Of a DNA stretch of 64,000 bases, positions 1 through 7,947 are shown in pieces (within the stretch, counting starts at the first letter, position 1; each line of letters starts with the position of its first letter). The notes under the pieces were generated by a model, which worked only from the letters and a program-made list of their open reading frames with translations, was not told the DNA's origin and ran no database searches. Both the position numbers and the translations under genes were made by a program. The stretch covers positions 646,557-710,556 of the forward strand of contig CP048620.1 in the NCBI GenBank assembly GCA_015698305.1, read 5' to 3'. The DNA is from Candidatus Nitrohelix vancouverensis. Lineage in GTDB: Bacteria; Nitrospinota; Nitrospinia; Nitrospinales; VA-1.

Positions 1-27
1 TACGCTCAAGAGCGCAGTTGCGGTTCC

Positions 28-1305
28 TTAGAACGCACCGACGTTTTCTTCAGGTCGTACATAGAAAGGCTCTTCAACCGTAACGCGGATGATTTCTTTG
101 CCCTTCCTGTTGAACCCGATGACCGTGTCGTTGAACATCTCAAACTTCTTGCCATGAACGTTCGTCTCGAAAATTTTCGGACCTGGCTCACGTTTCCATT
201 TGAAGATGATTCTCTGCGTCGTGCGGAACAACTGCAATACGCCCAACAGGTCTCGATCCGGCACCATGTACTGGTCGATGGAATGATCCACACCCGGACC
301 AAACATCTGTTGCGAGTACGCGCGCGGGACGTGACGCGACGGAATATAATATCCGTTCGGCTCCGTGCCCAGTTGCGGGTACAACGGCAACGCAACTTTG
401 CGGTCGCGGATCAGATAATACTGTGGATTATCCGGATCATGCGCCCACTCGCCATTGCTGCCGATTTTCACCAGACCCTGAAGACGAATCTTGCCTACGC
501 AAGCCGCCATACAACGCGTCTCCATCTGGTCGCCTTCCGTCAGCGGGTCAAGACCTTCGATGCGCGGGTAACAAGCGATACATTTTTCAGAAATACGCGT
601 CGTGCCTCGGAACATCGGCTTCTTGTAAGGACACTGCTCTACGCACTTCTTGTAACCGCGGCAGCGGCTCTGGTCGATCAATACGATACCGTCTTCCTGA
701 CGCTTGTAGATCGCTTTACGCGGACAAGCGGCCAGACAGCCCGGATACGTGCAGTGATTACAGATTCTCTGCAGGTAGAAAAACCAGATTTTATGCTCAG
801 GCAATACCGACTTCGTGCCGTTGTCGCCGCCGAACGTTCCTTCACGCGATTGCGTGAACTCTCGTCCATGTGCGGTGTCTTCGCCGAAGTTCGGGAATCG
901 CCATTCTTCGTCTGTCGGTACGTAACCGATCGCCTGCTGGTTCAGACCGATTTTTGCCGGCGCTTCGAAAATCGTTACGCCTTCATAAACGCCGTGGATC
1001 GCCTTGTTAGACGTCTTACGTACGTTCCATACGTTCTGACCCGGATTCGACTGCTCCAGCATCTTCAGGATCTTCCAATCCCAAAACTGCGGGTAACCGC
1101 CGTAAGGCTTCGTTTCTACGTTGTTCCACCACATGTACTCCTGACCCTTCGAGAAGGTCCAGGTTGACTTATGAGCCATTGTGCAGGTTTGGCACGCAAT
1201 ACAGCGGTTCGTGTTGAATACGAAGGTGAACTGTTCTTTCGGATGTTTCTCTTCGTAGACATACGTCGCTTTGCGACCTAACTGCCAGTTATAGACCTCA
1301 GGCAT
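28..1305 (-). CDS. nxrB: Nitrite oxidoreductase beta subunit (iron-sulfur)
   Basis: Electron-transfer subunit of nitrite oxidoreductase. It should pass electrons from the molybdenum subunit towards the membrane chain through four Fe-S clusters. The 425-residue protein has the four cysteine modules of the NarH/DmsB-type family: CIACQTC (35-41), a CNHC...CLAACP module, CRGYKKCVEQCP, and CIAC...CMAACVGK. Tyr inside the third module, where a fourth Cys would sit, points to a [3Fe-4S] cluster. In the first module the fourth ligand position is His45 (CTMAHK), not Cys. No signal peptide is present, so export with the Tat-signal-bearing NxrA is inferred. GGAGG lies seven bases before the ATG. The gene follows nxrA after 83 bp containing a strong hairpin. 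The window ends in a short palindrome (3-14) that may begin its terminator. Confidence 0.95.
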   Translation of the reverse strand: MPEVYNWQLGRKATYVYEEKHPKEQFTFVFNTNRCIACQTCTMAHKSTWTFSKGQEYMWWNNVETKPYGGYPQFWDWKILKMLEQSNPGQNVWNVRKTSNKAIHGVYEGVTIFEAPAKIGLNQQAIGYVPTDEEWRFPNFGEDTAHGREFTQSREGTFGGDNGTKSVLPEHKIWFFYLQRICNHCTYPGCLAACPRKAIYKRQEDGIVLIDQSRCRGYKKCVEQCPYKKPMFRGTTRISEKCIACYPRIEGLDPLTEGDQMETRCMAACVGKIRLQGLVKIGSNGEWAHDPDNPQYYLIRDRKVALPLYPQLGTEPNGYYIPSRHVPRAYSQQMFGPGVDHSIDQYMVPDRDLLGVLQLFRTTQRIIFKWKREPGPKIFETNVHGKKFEMFNDTVIGFNRKGKEIIRVTVEEPFYVRPEENVGAF

Positions 1306-1356
1306 TATACTTCCTCCCTAAACTTGTTTAAGGTTAGTTTATCTTAAAGTTAAGAC

Positions 1357-1380
1357 CGGGGGTCCCACAAGGGACCCCCG
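1357..1380 (-). promoter_or_regulatory. Perfect hairpin between nxrA and nxrB
   Basis: Ten-base-pair GC-rich perfect stem (CGGGGGTCCC) with a four-base loop, just after the nxrA stop codon and about 50 bp before nxrB. No U-run follows directly on the minus strand. It therefore looks like an attenuator, a 3'-end stabiliser or an RNA-processing site more than a complete intrinsic terminator. Confidence 0.75.
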
Positions 1381-1388
1381 AATCCCAC

Positions 1389-4300
1389 TTAGATCTTCAC
1401 ACGGACATACTGACCAGCAAGGTACATCTCCGCAAAACGATCTTTCAACGGAGACTCTGGAGTGTAGCCGGTTCGGACCGGTTCCCACAGGCCCTTACCA
1501 TGCAATCCACCGTCTTCCGCTTTCGAAAATTTAACCAAAGTTTCCTTCGGCACTGCGTTTACTGCATGGTTATCTGCTTCGTAACCGTGCATAAACTTCA
1601 TTTTCGATTTCGCTTTATGGAACAAGCTGTCCGTCTGTTGCATCGGCATCAACCATGAACGCGTGATCGATTGCTGTCCGCCGTATCGGAAGTTGGATTG
1701 ATACGGAGTCGTCATCGACATCGCGCGACCGTCAGGTCGTTCTTCATGCGCTTTAACCGATCGCTCCGTAGACTGCCACGTTGCATGTTTCATCATCGTG
1801 GTGTGGTACGGATAAGATGGGTTGTATTTCGCGCGAAGCATCAGGCGGGCGACTTTGTAGCGCGGATCCGAAGGTTTCCAACCCATGTAAGGTCGGTCAG
1901 CCGGGTTCGCGTCACAATACACATAGTCACCGTCGTTGATACCAAGGTCCTTACACAAGAACGGGTTCATATGAACCTGCCATTCACCAACACCCGGTGA
2001 ACGTTTGTCCATGCGGTAAGGATCGCCGAAGTTGTTGTTCCAGATCATGTTCCAGTCAGTCGTCGCCCAGGACGAATGCGCGGTATGTCTGGATTTCGGC
2101 GTTACGCAGTAGAAGCGGTAACCCTTCTCCCACAGGAAGTTCTTCGTCGTTCGAACCGCAGACCAAGGCTTCTTGATGTTGCGGACGTGGCGAAGATCCG
2201 GATCCTGCTCGTCTTCCGGAATCCCGTAGTCGTCGGGACGAATGTAAGGATTCGTCGACACGATGACGTTCGGCAGGTAAGGCGTAGCTTCCGGTCCTTC
2301 TCGATGTACGATGAAGTTTTCACCAAACTCGATCGCTTCCGGCTCGTCATTGTAGAACTGAATGCGGCCATGGCGGGTGTAGAAAGGTTTGGACTCCGTG
2401 TACATCTCCCAGAACGGAGAACGCGGATAGGTACGATACAGCAACAGACAACAACCCGGCTCACCATATTTGCCGTTGATGATGTCGTCGATGTTGTAAC
2501 CCATACCCGACGTGGACGTCGTGAACAAGCGTCGAATCATCGCTTTCGTGCGGTTTGGAGCTTCGCCTTCATACACTTTCATGTAATCTGCGAAACGCTT
2601 GTCGCCCGTTACTTCCGCCAAACGTCTGGCGAATTCACGATGAATCAAGTTGTCGTCGATCGTATCGAAGATCGGCTTAATGCCCGTGCCGCCCCAGATC
2701 TGATGGAAGGGGTTGGAACATGCCGAGGTGATCTCGTAACTCTCGAACTCCGCCCAGCAGTTTGGAGCCAAAACGATGTCCGAGTATTCGCAGGAACCGG
2801 TAAACTCGATGTCCTGCGCTACGATCATGTCTACGTTGTTGTTCGTGTTGAACACCAGCTCGTAGAACCATTTTGCGTTGTTGATTACGTTAACGTTAAC
2901 GAACCAAATCAACTTCGAAGGGGTCGGCATATGAGAACGACCCGTGAACACTTTACGACCATAACGCGGCGTATTTACGATCAACGCCTTGTCACGATGC
3001 GCCCAGTAGCTCACTTCCTCACCCTTCAGGTAACCTTTAATATTCTTCCAGTCCGAGTTCTTGGCAATGTCAAGTACCGGGTTGAAAGGATCTTCCGCAA
3101 CCATCGATGCGAATCCAGGTCCCGACCAATGGGAGCCTTGATAGTTACCAGCTTTGTAGTTACCTGCCCATGTGTGAGAACCCGAACCCTTCGGTCCGAC
3201 GTTACCCGTCAACATCAGCGGCACATACGAAGCGCGGTTATGCATCGTAGCGTGGAAGTAATGGTTGATACCTTCACCGTAGTGGATTTCAACCGGCATG
3301 ATCGTACCCATGTCGCGAGCCAGACGGACGATCAAGTCCTTCGGCGCATGACAGATCTGGTTCGTCGTGTCGATGTCGTAATCCTTCAGGTGGATTTTAT
3401 ACATTTCATACAATGGCATTACCGTGATGGTTTTGCCATTGACGAGTTTTACGTCAAATACGCCGTCCAATACCGGGTCGATGTTCTTTTTACGCATCTT
3501 GGCGCCGATATCTTCACGCGTGATTGCGACTGGTTTGTCGGTGTTCGAATCCCAGACCACAAAGTCAGGCATTTTCTCTCGATTGAAGTTCTTCATCCAC
3601 TTGGTGGTGAAGCCGTCTTTCGGGAGATCCTGGTTGCGGTAGCCGGGAATGAAATCATCCGGATGCAGTCGAATCAGGTTGTCGGTTCGAACCAGCAAAG
3701 GCATATCCGTGTATTCCTTCACGTAGTTCACGTCTACCAGACCTTCGTCCATGATGATCTTTGCACAGCCCAGAAACAGAGCCGTGTCGGAAAGACCCGC
3801 ACGTACTGGAATCCAGTAGTCGGCCTTCGTCGCAGGAGGATTGTACTCAGGTGCGATAGATACCAGCGTACCACCACGCTCCATGATCTCCGTGTACCAA
3901 TGCGCTTCAGGCATTTTGTTTTCGATCAGGTTTTTACCCCATTGGATCGTCAACTTTGCATAACGATGGTCAGCAAAGTCGATGTCCGAGGTCTGCATAC
4001 CATGCGTCCAGGAATGACCCGGAGCCTGGTCGCCATGCCAGGTGTAGTTCGACCATGCGCGGCCGCCCAATACCTGACCCGGGCCACGACCACGAACGAT
4101 CGAATCCAACAAGCCAGCCATGTTAGCAAGTCGGTAGATACCGTACTTACCAACAACGCCCAACAGACCCATGCCGCCGCGATACTTCATTACGCGCGCG
4201 CCGGATCCGCCCATGGCTTCGATCATCTCAGGCTGATAGCCTTCGTTTTTCAAACGCTGTGCGCCGCGAGCGCCGCTGTATGCTTTACCGATAGCAACAT

Positions 4301-4850
4301 GGCCTTTTGCGAGGTACGTGAACGTTTGATCCCACGTCATACGAACGAATTCGTCCGTGCCGCGGCTCGTGAACTTATATTTTTCCCGATTCTCCTTGTC
4401 GAGATAAGGGAATCCGTCATCAGCCCATTGCTTCCAGCCAACACGAATCATCGGGTACTTGTTGCGATAAGGACCATACGCGCGACGCGGGAAGGTCATA
4501 CCGCGCAAACACATGCGTGGGTTCCACGCGGCGTCTGCCTGGTTGCCGTACAAATCGCGTACTTTGTGATGGTCATAGTTTTGCTCGATACGCATCAGAA
4601 TGCCGTTACGCACAAAGCCGCGAACGCGACATTGATGCGTGTCGTTCGGCGAACAACAATACGTGAACGAACGCTCATACTTATATTGATCTCGATATAC
4701 TTCCTCCCAGCGACGATCCGGATACGCTTCCAACGGATTGCCTACTTTTACTACCGGCTTCAACTGTGCTCCCACTTTCTTGCTAGACAACGCCATAGCT
4801 GTCGCTACGCCAGCGCTCACTTGCAAGAATTTCCTCCTGTTAAGTCTCAT
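1389..4850 (-). CDS. nxrA: Nitrite oxidoreductase alpha subunit (molybdopterin)
   Basis: Catalytic subunit that oxidises nitrite to nitrate at a bis-molybdopterin guanine dinucleotide centre (type II DMSO reductase family). The 1153-residue protein starts with a Tat signal (NRRKFLQ, then a hydrophobic stretch ending near KKVGA), so the active site should face the periplasm. The FS0 cluster region has Cys65/66, Cys74 and Cys113. Asp289 in MQTSD aligns by motif with the Mo-ligand Asp of NarG. The start was set at 4850, not the upstream ATG at 4892, because AAGGAG lies six bases before it and the Tat motif then sits at the very N-terminus. nxrB follows. The nearest promoter candidate is about 300 bp upstream, implying a long leader. 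Confidence 0.96.
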   Translation of the reverse strand: MRLNRRKFLQVSAGVATAMALSSKKVGAQLKPVVKVGNPLEAYPDRRWEEVYRDQYKYERSFTYCCSPNDTHQCRVRGFVRNGILMRIEQNYDHHKVRDLYGNQADAAWNPRMCLRGMTFPRRAYGPYRNKYPMIRVGWKQWADDGFPYLDKENREKYKFTSRGTDEFVRMTWDQTFTYLAKGHVAIGKAYSGARGAQRLKNEGYQPEMIEAMGGSGARVMKYRGGMGLLGVVGKYGIYRLANMAGLLDSIVRGRGPGQVLGGRAWSNYTWHGDQAPGHSWTHGMQTSDIDFADHRYAKLTIQWGKNLIENKMPEAHWYTEIMERGGTLVSIAPEYNPPATKADYWIPVRAGLSDTALFLGCAKIIMDEGLVDVNYVKEYTDMPLLVRTDNLIRLHPDDFIPGYRNQDLPKDGFTTKWMKNFNREKMPDFVVWDSNTDKPVAITREDIGAKMRKKNIDPVLDGVFDVKLVNGKTITVMPLYEMYKIHLKDYDIDTTNQICHAPKDLIVRLARDMGTIMPVEIHYGEGINHYFHATMHNRASYVPLMLTGNVGPKGSGSHTWAGNYKAGNYQGSHWSGPGFASMVAEDPFNPVLDIAKNSDWKNIKGYLKGEEVSYWAHRDKALIVNTPRYGRKVFTGRSHMPTPSKLIWFVNVNVINNAKWFYELVFNTNNNVDMIVAQDIEFTGSCEYSDIVLAPNCWAEFESYEITSACSNPFHQIWGGTGIKPIFDTIDDNLIHREFARRLAEVTGDKRFADYMKVYEGEAPNRTKAMIRRLFTTSTSGMGYNIDDIINGKYGEPGCCLLLYRTYPRSPFWEMYTESKPFYTRHGRIQFYNDEPEAIEFGENFIVHREGPEATPYLPNVIVSTNPYIRPDDYGIPEDEQDPDLRHVRNIKKPWSAVRTTKNFLWEKGYRFYCVTPKSRHTAHSSWATTDWNMIWNNNFGDPYRMDKRSPGVGEWQVHMNPFLCKDLGINDGDYVYCDANPADRPYMGWKPSDPRYKVARLMLRAKYNPSYPYHTTMMKHATWQSTERSVKAHEERPDGRAMSMTTPYQSNFRYGGQQSITRSWLMPMQQTDSLFHKAKSKMKFMHGYEADNHAVNAVPKETLVKFSKAEDGGLHGKGLWEPVRTGYTPESPLKDRFAEMYLAGQYVRVKI

Positions 4851-5052
4851 GCACGTCTCCTTAAAATTAACGTTGGACCAAACTAAGAACAAACCTAGCT
4901 ATTAATAAAATCTACTAACAAAAAATACTACCTAAGAACTTCTTACTGACTACTACTTTATCACAAAACATAAATCCAAAACATGTCCCGCTCAAAAACC
5001 TAAACTCGAATACTTTCGTTTTACCGCTTATTACAGGCCTTAAAAGGGTGGT

Positions 5053-5102
5053 CGCTCAATTCATCCTGAGTGAAAAAAAATTAGAACTAATGGATTTGAG
5101 CG
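5053..5102. promoter_or_regulatory. Imperfect inverted repeat in the nxrA leader region
   Basis: CGCTCAATTCAT at 5053-5064 is mirrored by ATGGATTTGAGCG at 5090-5102, with an A8 run between the arms. The first seven bases match exactly. It lies downstream of the nxrA promoter candidate. It could be an operator or a leader hairpin; neither is shown. Confidence 0.35.
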
Positions 5103-5155
5103 CCTCCTTTACCGAGTGTATGACCAAATACTAGAAAAATTCCAATCAAGAGTCA

Positions 5156-5184
5156 ATTATAAAATAATATTTTTTATGAGTCTA
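5156..5184 (-). promoter_or_regulatory. Candidate sigma-70 promoter for nxrA
   Basis: On the minus strand TAGACT and a perfect TATAAT are separated by 17 bp. Transcription from here would give nxrA a leader of roughly 300 nt. The -35 box matches consensus at four of six positions. Confidence 0.4.
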
Positions 5185-5186
5185 TT

Positions 5187-5215
5187 TTGACACATGTCTA
5201 ATCGGGCTAAATTAT
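5187..5215 (+). promoter_or_regulatory. Candidate divergent promoter facing coaD
   Basis: A perfect TTGACA is followed after 17 bp by AATTAT (four of six matches). It points away from nxrA into a stretch without a convincing gene, so its product would be a leader or a non-coding RNA. Confidence 0.35.
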
Positions 5216-5491
5216 AACCTTAGCGGCTTTGGAATAATGCCGGTAATACGTGGTTCAACTTGCCTGGGATCGGACGGTTTGATAACGGGTGCGGGCAACC
5301 TGTTTAAGCGGCGAGGAGTCACTGCAAGCGCACAGACCGGACTGCATATCGGAACTCTAATGACCCGATACGCTGGAAACTCTCATGTTTCTATATCTAT
5401 AGGAAACAGCACGGGGTCTTTCCCCACCCCGACCCTTCTCGAAAGATCCAGCTTGCGCCTGAAGCGGCCATTAACTTTTTCCCCGTTTTGC

Positions 5492-5520
5492 TTGGTTGTG
5501 CAGGGCTTTTTGGATATAAT
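5492..5520 (+). promoter_or_regulatory. Candidate promoter for coaD
   Basis: TTGGTT, 17 bp spacer, perfect TATAAT. The start point would lie about 145 bp before coaD. Confidence 0.5.
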
Positions 5521-5670
5521 CAGCGTTTTTAATTGTCGTTTCAGTTTTTAATCCTATTTTCAATCGCGCACACTGGTTGCACCCTGCCATCGGCGTACCG
5601 ACTCATTTACAGCAGTTTTTGACGCTCGGGACAGGTTGAATTCCATAAGTTGCGCTCTAAATATTTTTTT

Positions 5671-6153
5671 ATGAAACGAATCGCGATCTATCCGGGAACC
5701 TTTGACCCCGTAACCAATGGCCATCTCAGCATCATTCGTCGCGCTCTTAAAATTTTCGACAAGCTGATTGTCGGGGTGGCGCTGAACCCGAGAAAGAATC
5801 CGCTCTTCCCTATTGAGGATCGCGTCGGCTTCATTCAGGAGGCCACGTCGGGACTGGACAATCTGGAGGTGCGCTCGTTCGACAATCTGCTGATTGATTT
5901 TGCGACGGCGAACGAGGCGACGGTCATCATCAAGGGCCTGCGCGCGGTCAGCGACTTCGAACTGGAATTGCAGATGGGACTGATGAATCGACGCCTGAAG
6001 GCATCCATCGAAACTTTGTTCATGATCCCAAGCCAGGAATATTCGTTTCTCAGCTCCAGCTTTGTGAAGGAAATCGCCAAGCATAACGGAGATTTCAGGG
6101 AACTGGTCCCGGAATCGGTCTCCCGCGGATTCGCTGAATTGAGCGGCCTCTAA
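5671..6153 (+). CDS. coaD: Phosphopantetheine adenylyltransferase
   Basis: Fourth step of coenzyme A synthesis: adenylyl transfer from ATP to 4'-phosphopantetheine in the cytoplasm. The 160-residue protein has the usual family length. It opens with the nucleotidyltransferase motif GTFDPVTNGH, whose His-x-x-His-like segment binds ATP, and later carries YSFLSSSFVKE, the family's serine-rich motif. The ATG at 5671 was preferred to an in-frame TTG at 5650 because it gives the standard N-terminus MKRIAIYPGTFDP. No strong Shine-Dalgarno site is visible; the upstream bases are T-rich. A good -10 box lies near 5515. The gene appears to be a single-gene unit, followed by a 284-bp gap with tandem repeats. 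Confidence 0.95.
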   Translation: MKRIAIYPGTFDPVTNGHLSIIRRALKIFDKLIVGVALNPRKNPLFPIEDRVGFIQEATSGLDNLEVRSFDNLLIDFATANEATVIIKGLRAVSDFELELQMGLMNRRLKASIETLFMIPSQEYSFLSSSFVKEIAKHNGDFRELVPESVSRGFAELSGL

Positions 6154-6269
6154 AAGCAATTTGCACGCTCGCAATCAAGCCTGAAAATATTTCAAAAGAT
6201 TTGATTGACCGGGCTGAAAAAGCAGTTTAAATAGTGGCTGAATCTAGCGCCTGCAAAATTTTTCCAAGA

Positions 6270-6427
6270 GTTAACGCGGCTTGATCGGGCTTCTGGAATT
6301 TTTCAAAATAAACGATAGCTGAATTGAGACTTCAAACCTTTTACAAAAGTTAACGCGGCTCAATCAGGCTTCTAGAGTTTTTCAAGATAAACGGTAGCTG
6401 ACCAGAGACTTAAAAACCTTTTCTAAA
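6270..6427 (+). repeat. Two tandem copies of a 79-bp unit
   Basis: Each copy begins GTTAACGCGGCT and contains TTCTAGAGTTTTTCAA-like and AAACGGTAGCTGA-like segments. Copies at 6270-6348 and 6349-6427 differ at scattered sites. A weaker related stretch precedes them. The second copy runs almost to the next start codon, so it forms that gene's leader. Confidence 0.8.
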
Positions 6428-6437
6428 AATTATTTTT

Positions 6438-7634
6438 ATGAAATTTGCGCAACGGGTACTCTCAGTTAAACCTTCCATGACTCTGGCCATCGACGCGACG
6501 GCGCGAGCCCTGAAAGCACAGGGGGAGGATGTCATCGGATTTGGCGCCGGGGAACCGGACTTCGACACGCCGGAACATATCAAGGCGGCGGCGATTCGCG
6601 CCATCGAAGCGAACCTGACGCATTACACGCCGGTCGGCGGGACGGTTGAACTGAAGGATGCGATTCTTTCCAAGCTCAAGAATGACTCGGGGCTGGAATA
6701 CACTGCGGACAATATTCTCGTTTCCTGCGGGGCAAAACACTCCTTCTACAATCTCGCGCAAGCGCTGTGGGAAGAAGGCGACGAGGTCATCATTCCCGCG
6801 CCTTACTGGGTGTCGTTTCCGGAGATGGTCACGCTGTCCGGCGCGCAACCGGTCATCGTTCCCGGGAGAGAAGAAAATGATTTCAAGATTCTGCCGGAAC
6901 AGGTCGACGAGGCTGTAACCCCTCGCACCCGCGCAATCCTCATCAACAGCCCGTCCAATCCGACGGGATCGGCCTACTCTAAAGCCGAACTGGAAAAACT
7001 GGCGGAATGCGCCCTGCGCCACAAACTGCTCATCATCTCGGATGAAATTTACGACAAAATCGTTTTCGACGGCTTCGAGCATTTCAGCATCGCCTCCATC
7101 GACAAGGAAGTGCAGAAGAATTGCGTGGTCATCAACGGCGCGTCCAAAAGCTACGCCATGACGGGCTGGCGCATCGGCTACATGGCGGCGGATGCGGACA
7201 TCATCAAGCAGGCGACCAAGTTGCAGGGCCAGAGCACGTCCAACCCCTGCTCGATTTCGCAGGCCGCGAGCGTCGCGGCGCTGACCGGGCCGATGGAACC
7301 GATCCGGCAAATGGTGGAAGAGTTCCAGCGCAGGCGCGATATCATGATCGGCGGCTTGAATAAAATAGAAGGGACCTCCTGCTACAATCCGGTGGGAGCG
7401 TTTTATGCGTTTCCAAATTTTTCAGGCAACTATGGAAAAGTCTGGAACGGTAAGAAGATTGAAGGTTCTCTGGATTTTGCGGAGTTTTTACTCAAGGAAG
7501 CCAAGGTGGCTCTGGTGCCGGGGGTGGCGTTTGGAGCGGATGAAAATGCGCGGATGTCCTTCGCCGCTTCTATAGAAACGATTCAGAAGGGTCTGGATCG
7601 AATCTCACAGGCGGTCAGTCAGCATCTGAAGTGA
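6438..7634 (+). CDS. Class I/II aminotransferase (aspartate aminotransferase type)
   Basis: PLP-dependent transaminase of the aspartate/prephenate aminotransferase type (fold type I, subgroup I-gamma). It probably interconverts aspartate and oxaloacetate, possibly also forming arogenate from prephenate. The protein has 398 residues, the usual length. NSPSNPTG (170-177) holds the PLP-contacting Asn, DEIYDKI (202-208) the Asp/Tyr pair, and Lys237 in NGASKSYAMTGWR is the Schiff-base lysine. The start gives the conserved N-terminus (RVLSVKPSMTLAI). No clear ribosome-binding site precedes it; the leader is the second copy of a 79-bp repeat. Substrate choice between aspartate and prephenate cannot be settled from motifs alone. 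Confidence 0.9.
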   Translation: MKFAQRVLSVKPSMTLAIDATARALKAQGEDVIGFGAGEPDFDTPEHIKAAAIRAIEANLTHYTPVGGTVELKDAILSKLKNDSGLEYTADNILVSCGAKHSFYNLAQALWEEGDEVIIPAPYWVSFPEMVTLSGAQPVIVPGREENDFKILPEQVDEAVTPRTRAILINSPSNPTGSAYSKAELEKLAECALRHKLLIISDEIYDKIVFDGFEHFSIASIDKEVQKNCVVINGASKSYAMTGWRIGYMAADADIIKQATKLQGQSTSNPCSISQAASVAALTGPMEPIRQMVEEFQRRRDIMIGGLNKIEGTSCYNPVGAFYAFPNFSGNYGKVWNGKKIEGSLDFAEFLLKEAKVALVPGVAFGADENARMSFAASIETIQKGLDRISQAVSQHLK

Positions 7635-7666
7635 TTGAAAGAGTGTATGGATCGGTTCAGCGCGAT

Positions 7667-7891
7667 TCAGGCCCCGATTTTAGTCGATTCACGATAATCC
7701 TGGATCATTTTCTCAATTTTTTCACGACAGCGTTTCGCATGACAATTACCGGTACCCGCCCCGATTTTCTTTCGAACCGCTTCAAAAGACATGCAGCCAT
7801 CGGCAATGGCTTTGTTCACAGAACGGCCCGTTATGCCCTTGCAAATGCATATCTTCTTAAAATTATTGATTAATTCTTGTTGTGTCGTCAA
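7667..7891 (-). CDS. BFD-type [2Fe-2S] ferredoxin-like protein
   Basis: Small 74-residue protein resembling bacterioferritin-associated ferredoxin. It shows CICKGIT near the N-terminus and GAGTGNCHAKRC after the typical interval, giving the C-x-C...C-x4-C ligand set of the Fer2_BFD fold. BFD proteins bind a [2Fe-2S] cluster and either release iron from bacterioferritin or serve as electron carriers. No bacterioferritin is in the window, so the partner is unknown. The only plausible start is TTG at 7891, which keeps the whole domain; the first in-frame ATG would cut off the first cysteine pair. It is divergent from lnt, sharing a 56-bp intergenic region. Confidence 0.8.
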   Translation of the reverse strand: MTTQQELINNFKKICICKGITGRSVNKAIADGCMSFEAVRKKIGAGTGNCHAKRCREKIEKMIQDYRESTKIGA

Positions 7892-7947
7892 AATAAACTT
7901 TCTTTAAGCTCTCTTCTGGCAGTTTCCTATACTATAACCGAAAAACA

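Larger units (their letters stand above)
4851..5670. other. 820-bp gene-poor regulatory region between nxrA and coaD
   Basis: No convincing protein gene is visible. The nxrA-proximal half (4851-5220) is AT-rich. The other half (5221-5500) has normal composition and several short inverted segments, including a GGGG-TCTTT-CCCC hairpin near 5413-5425. It lies downstream of a plus-strand TTGACA box, so an unrecognised small RNA or long leader is possible. Hallmarks of tmRNA, RNase P RNA, SRP RNA and 6S RNA were sought and not seen. Confidence 0.5.

Noticed and set aside
154-1167. 337-codon open frame opposite nxrB
   Set aside because: Arg/Thr-rich antisense shadow of nxrB with no family resemblance.
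2076-4886. 936-codon open frame on the plus strand opposite nxrA
   Set aside because: It is the complement of a highly conserved gene with strong codon bias. It is Arg-rich, has no domain, no ribosome-binding site and no promoter.
4851-4892. Upstream ATG that would lengthen NxrA by 14 residues
   Set aside because: The ATG at 4850 has an ideal AAGGAG site and puts the twin-arginine motif at the N-terminus.
5221-5500. tmRNA, 6S, SRP or RNase P RNA
   Set aside because: None of the hallmark sequences (tRNA-like ends, tag peptide, SRP tetraloop region, P4 helix) could be found.
5237-5551. 104-codon open frame upstream of coaD
   Set aside because: No ribosome-binding site, no protein-like pattern, and it runs through the coaD promoter. 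More likely leader or non-coding sequence.
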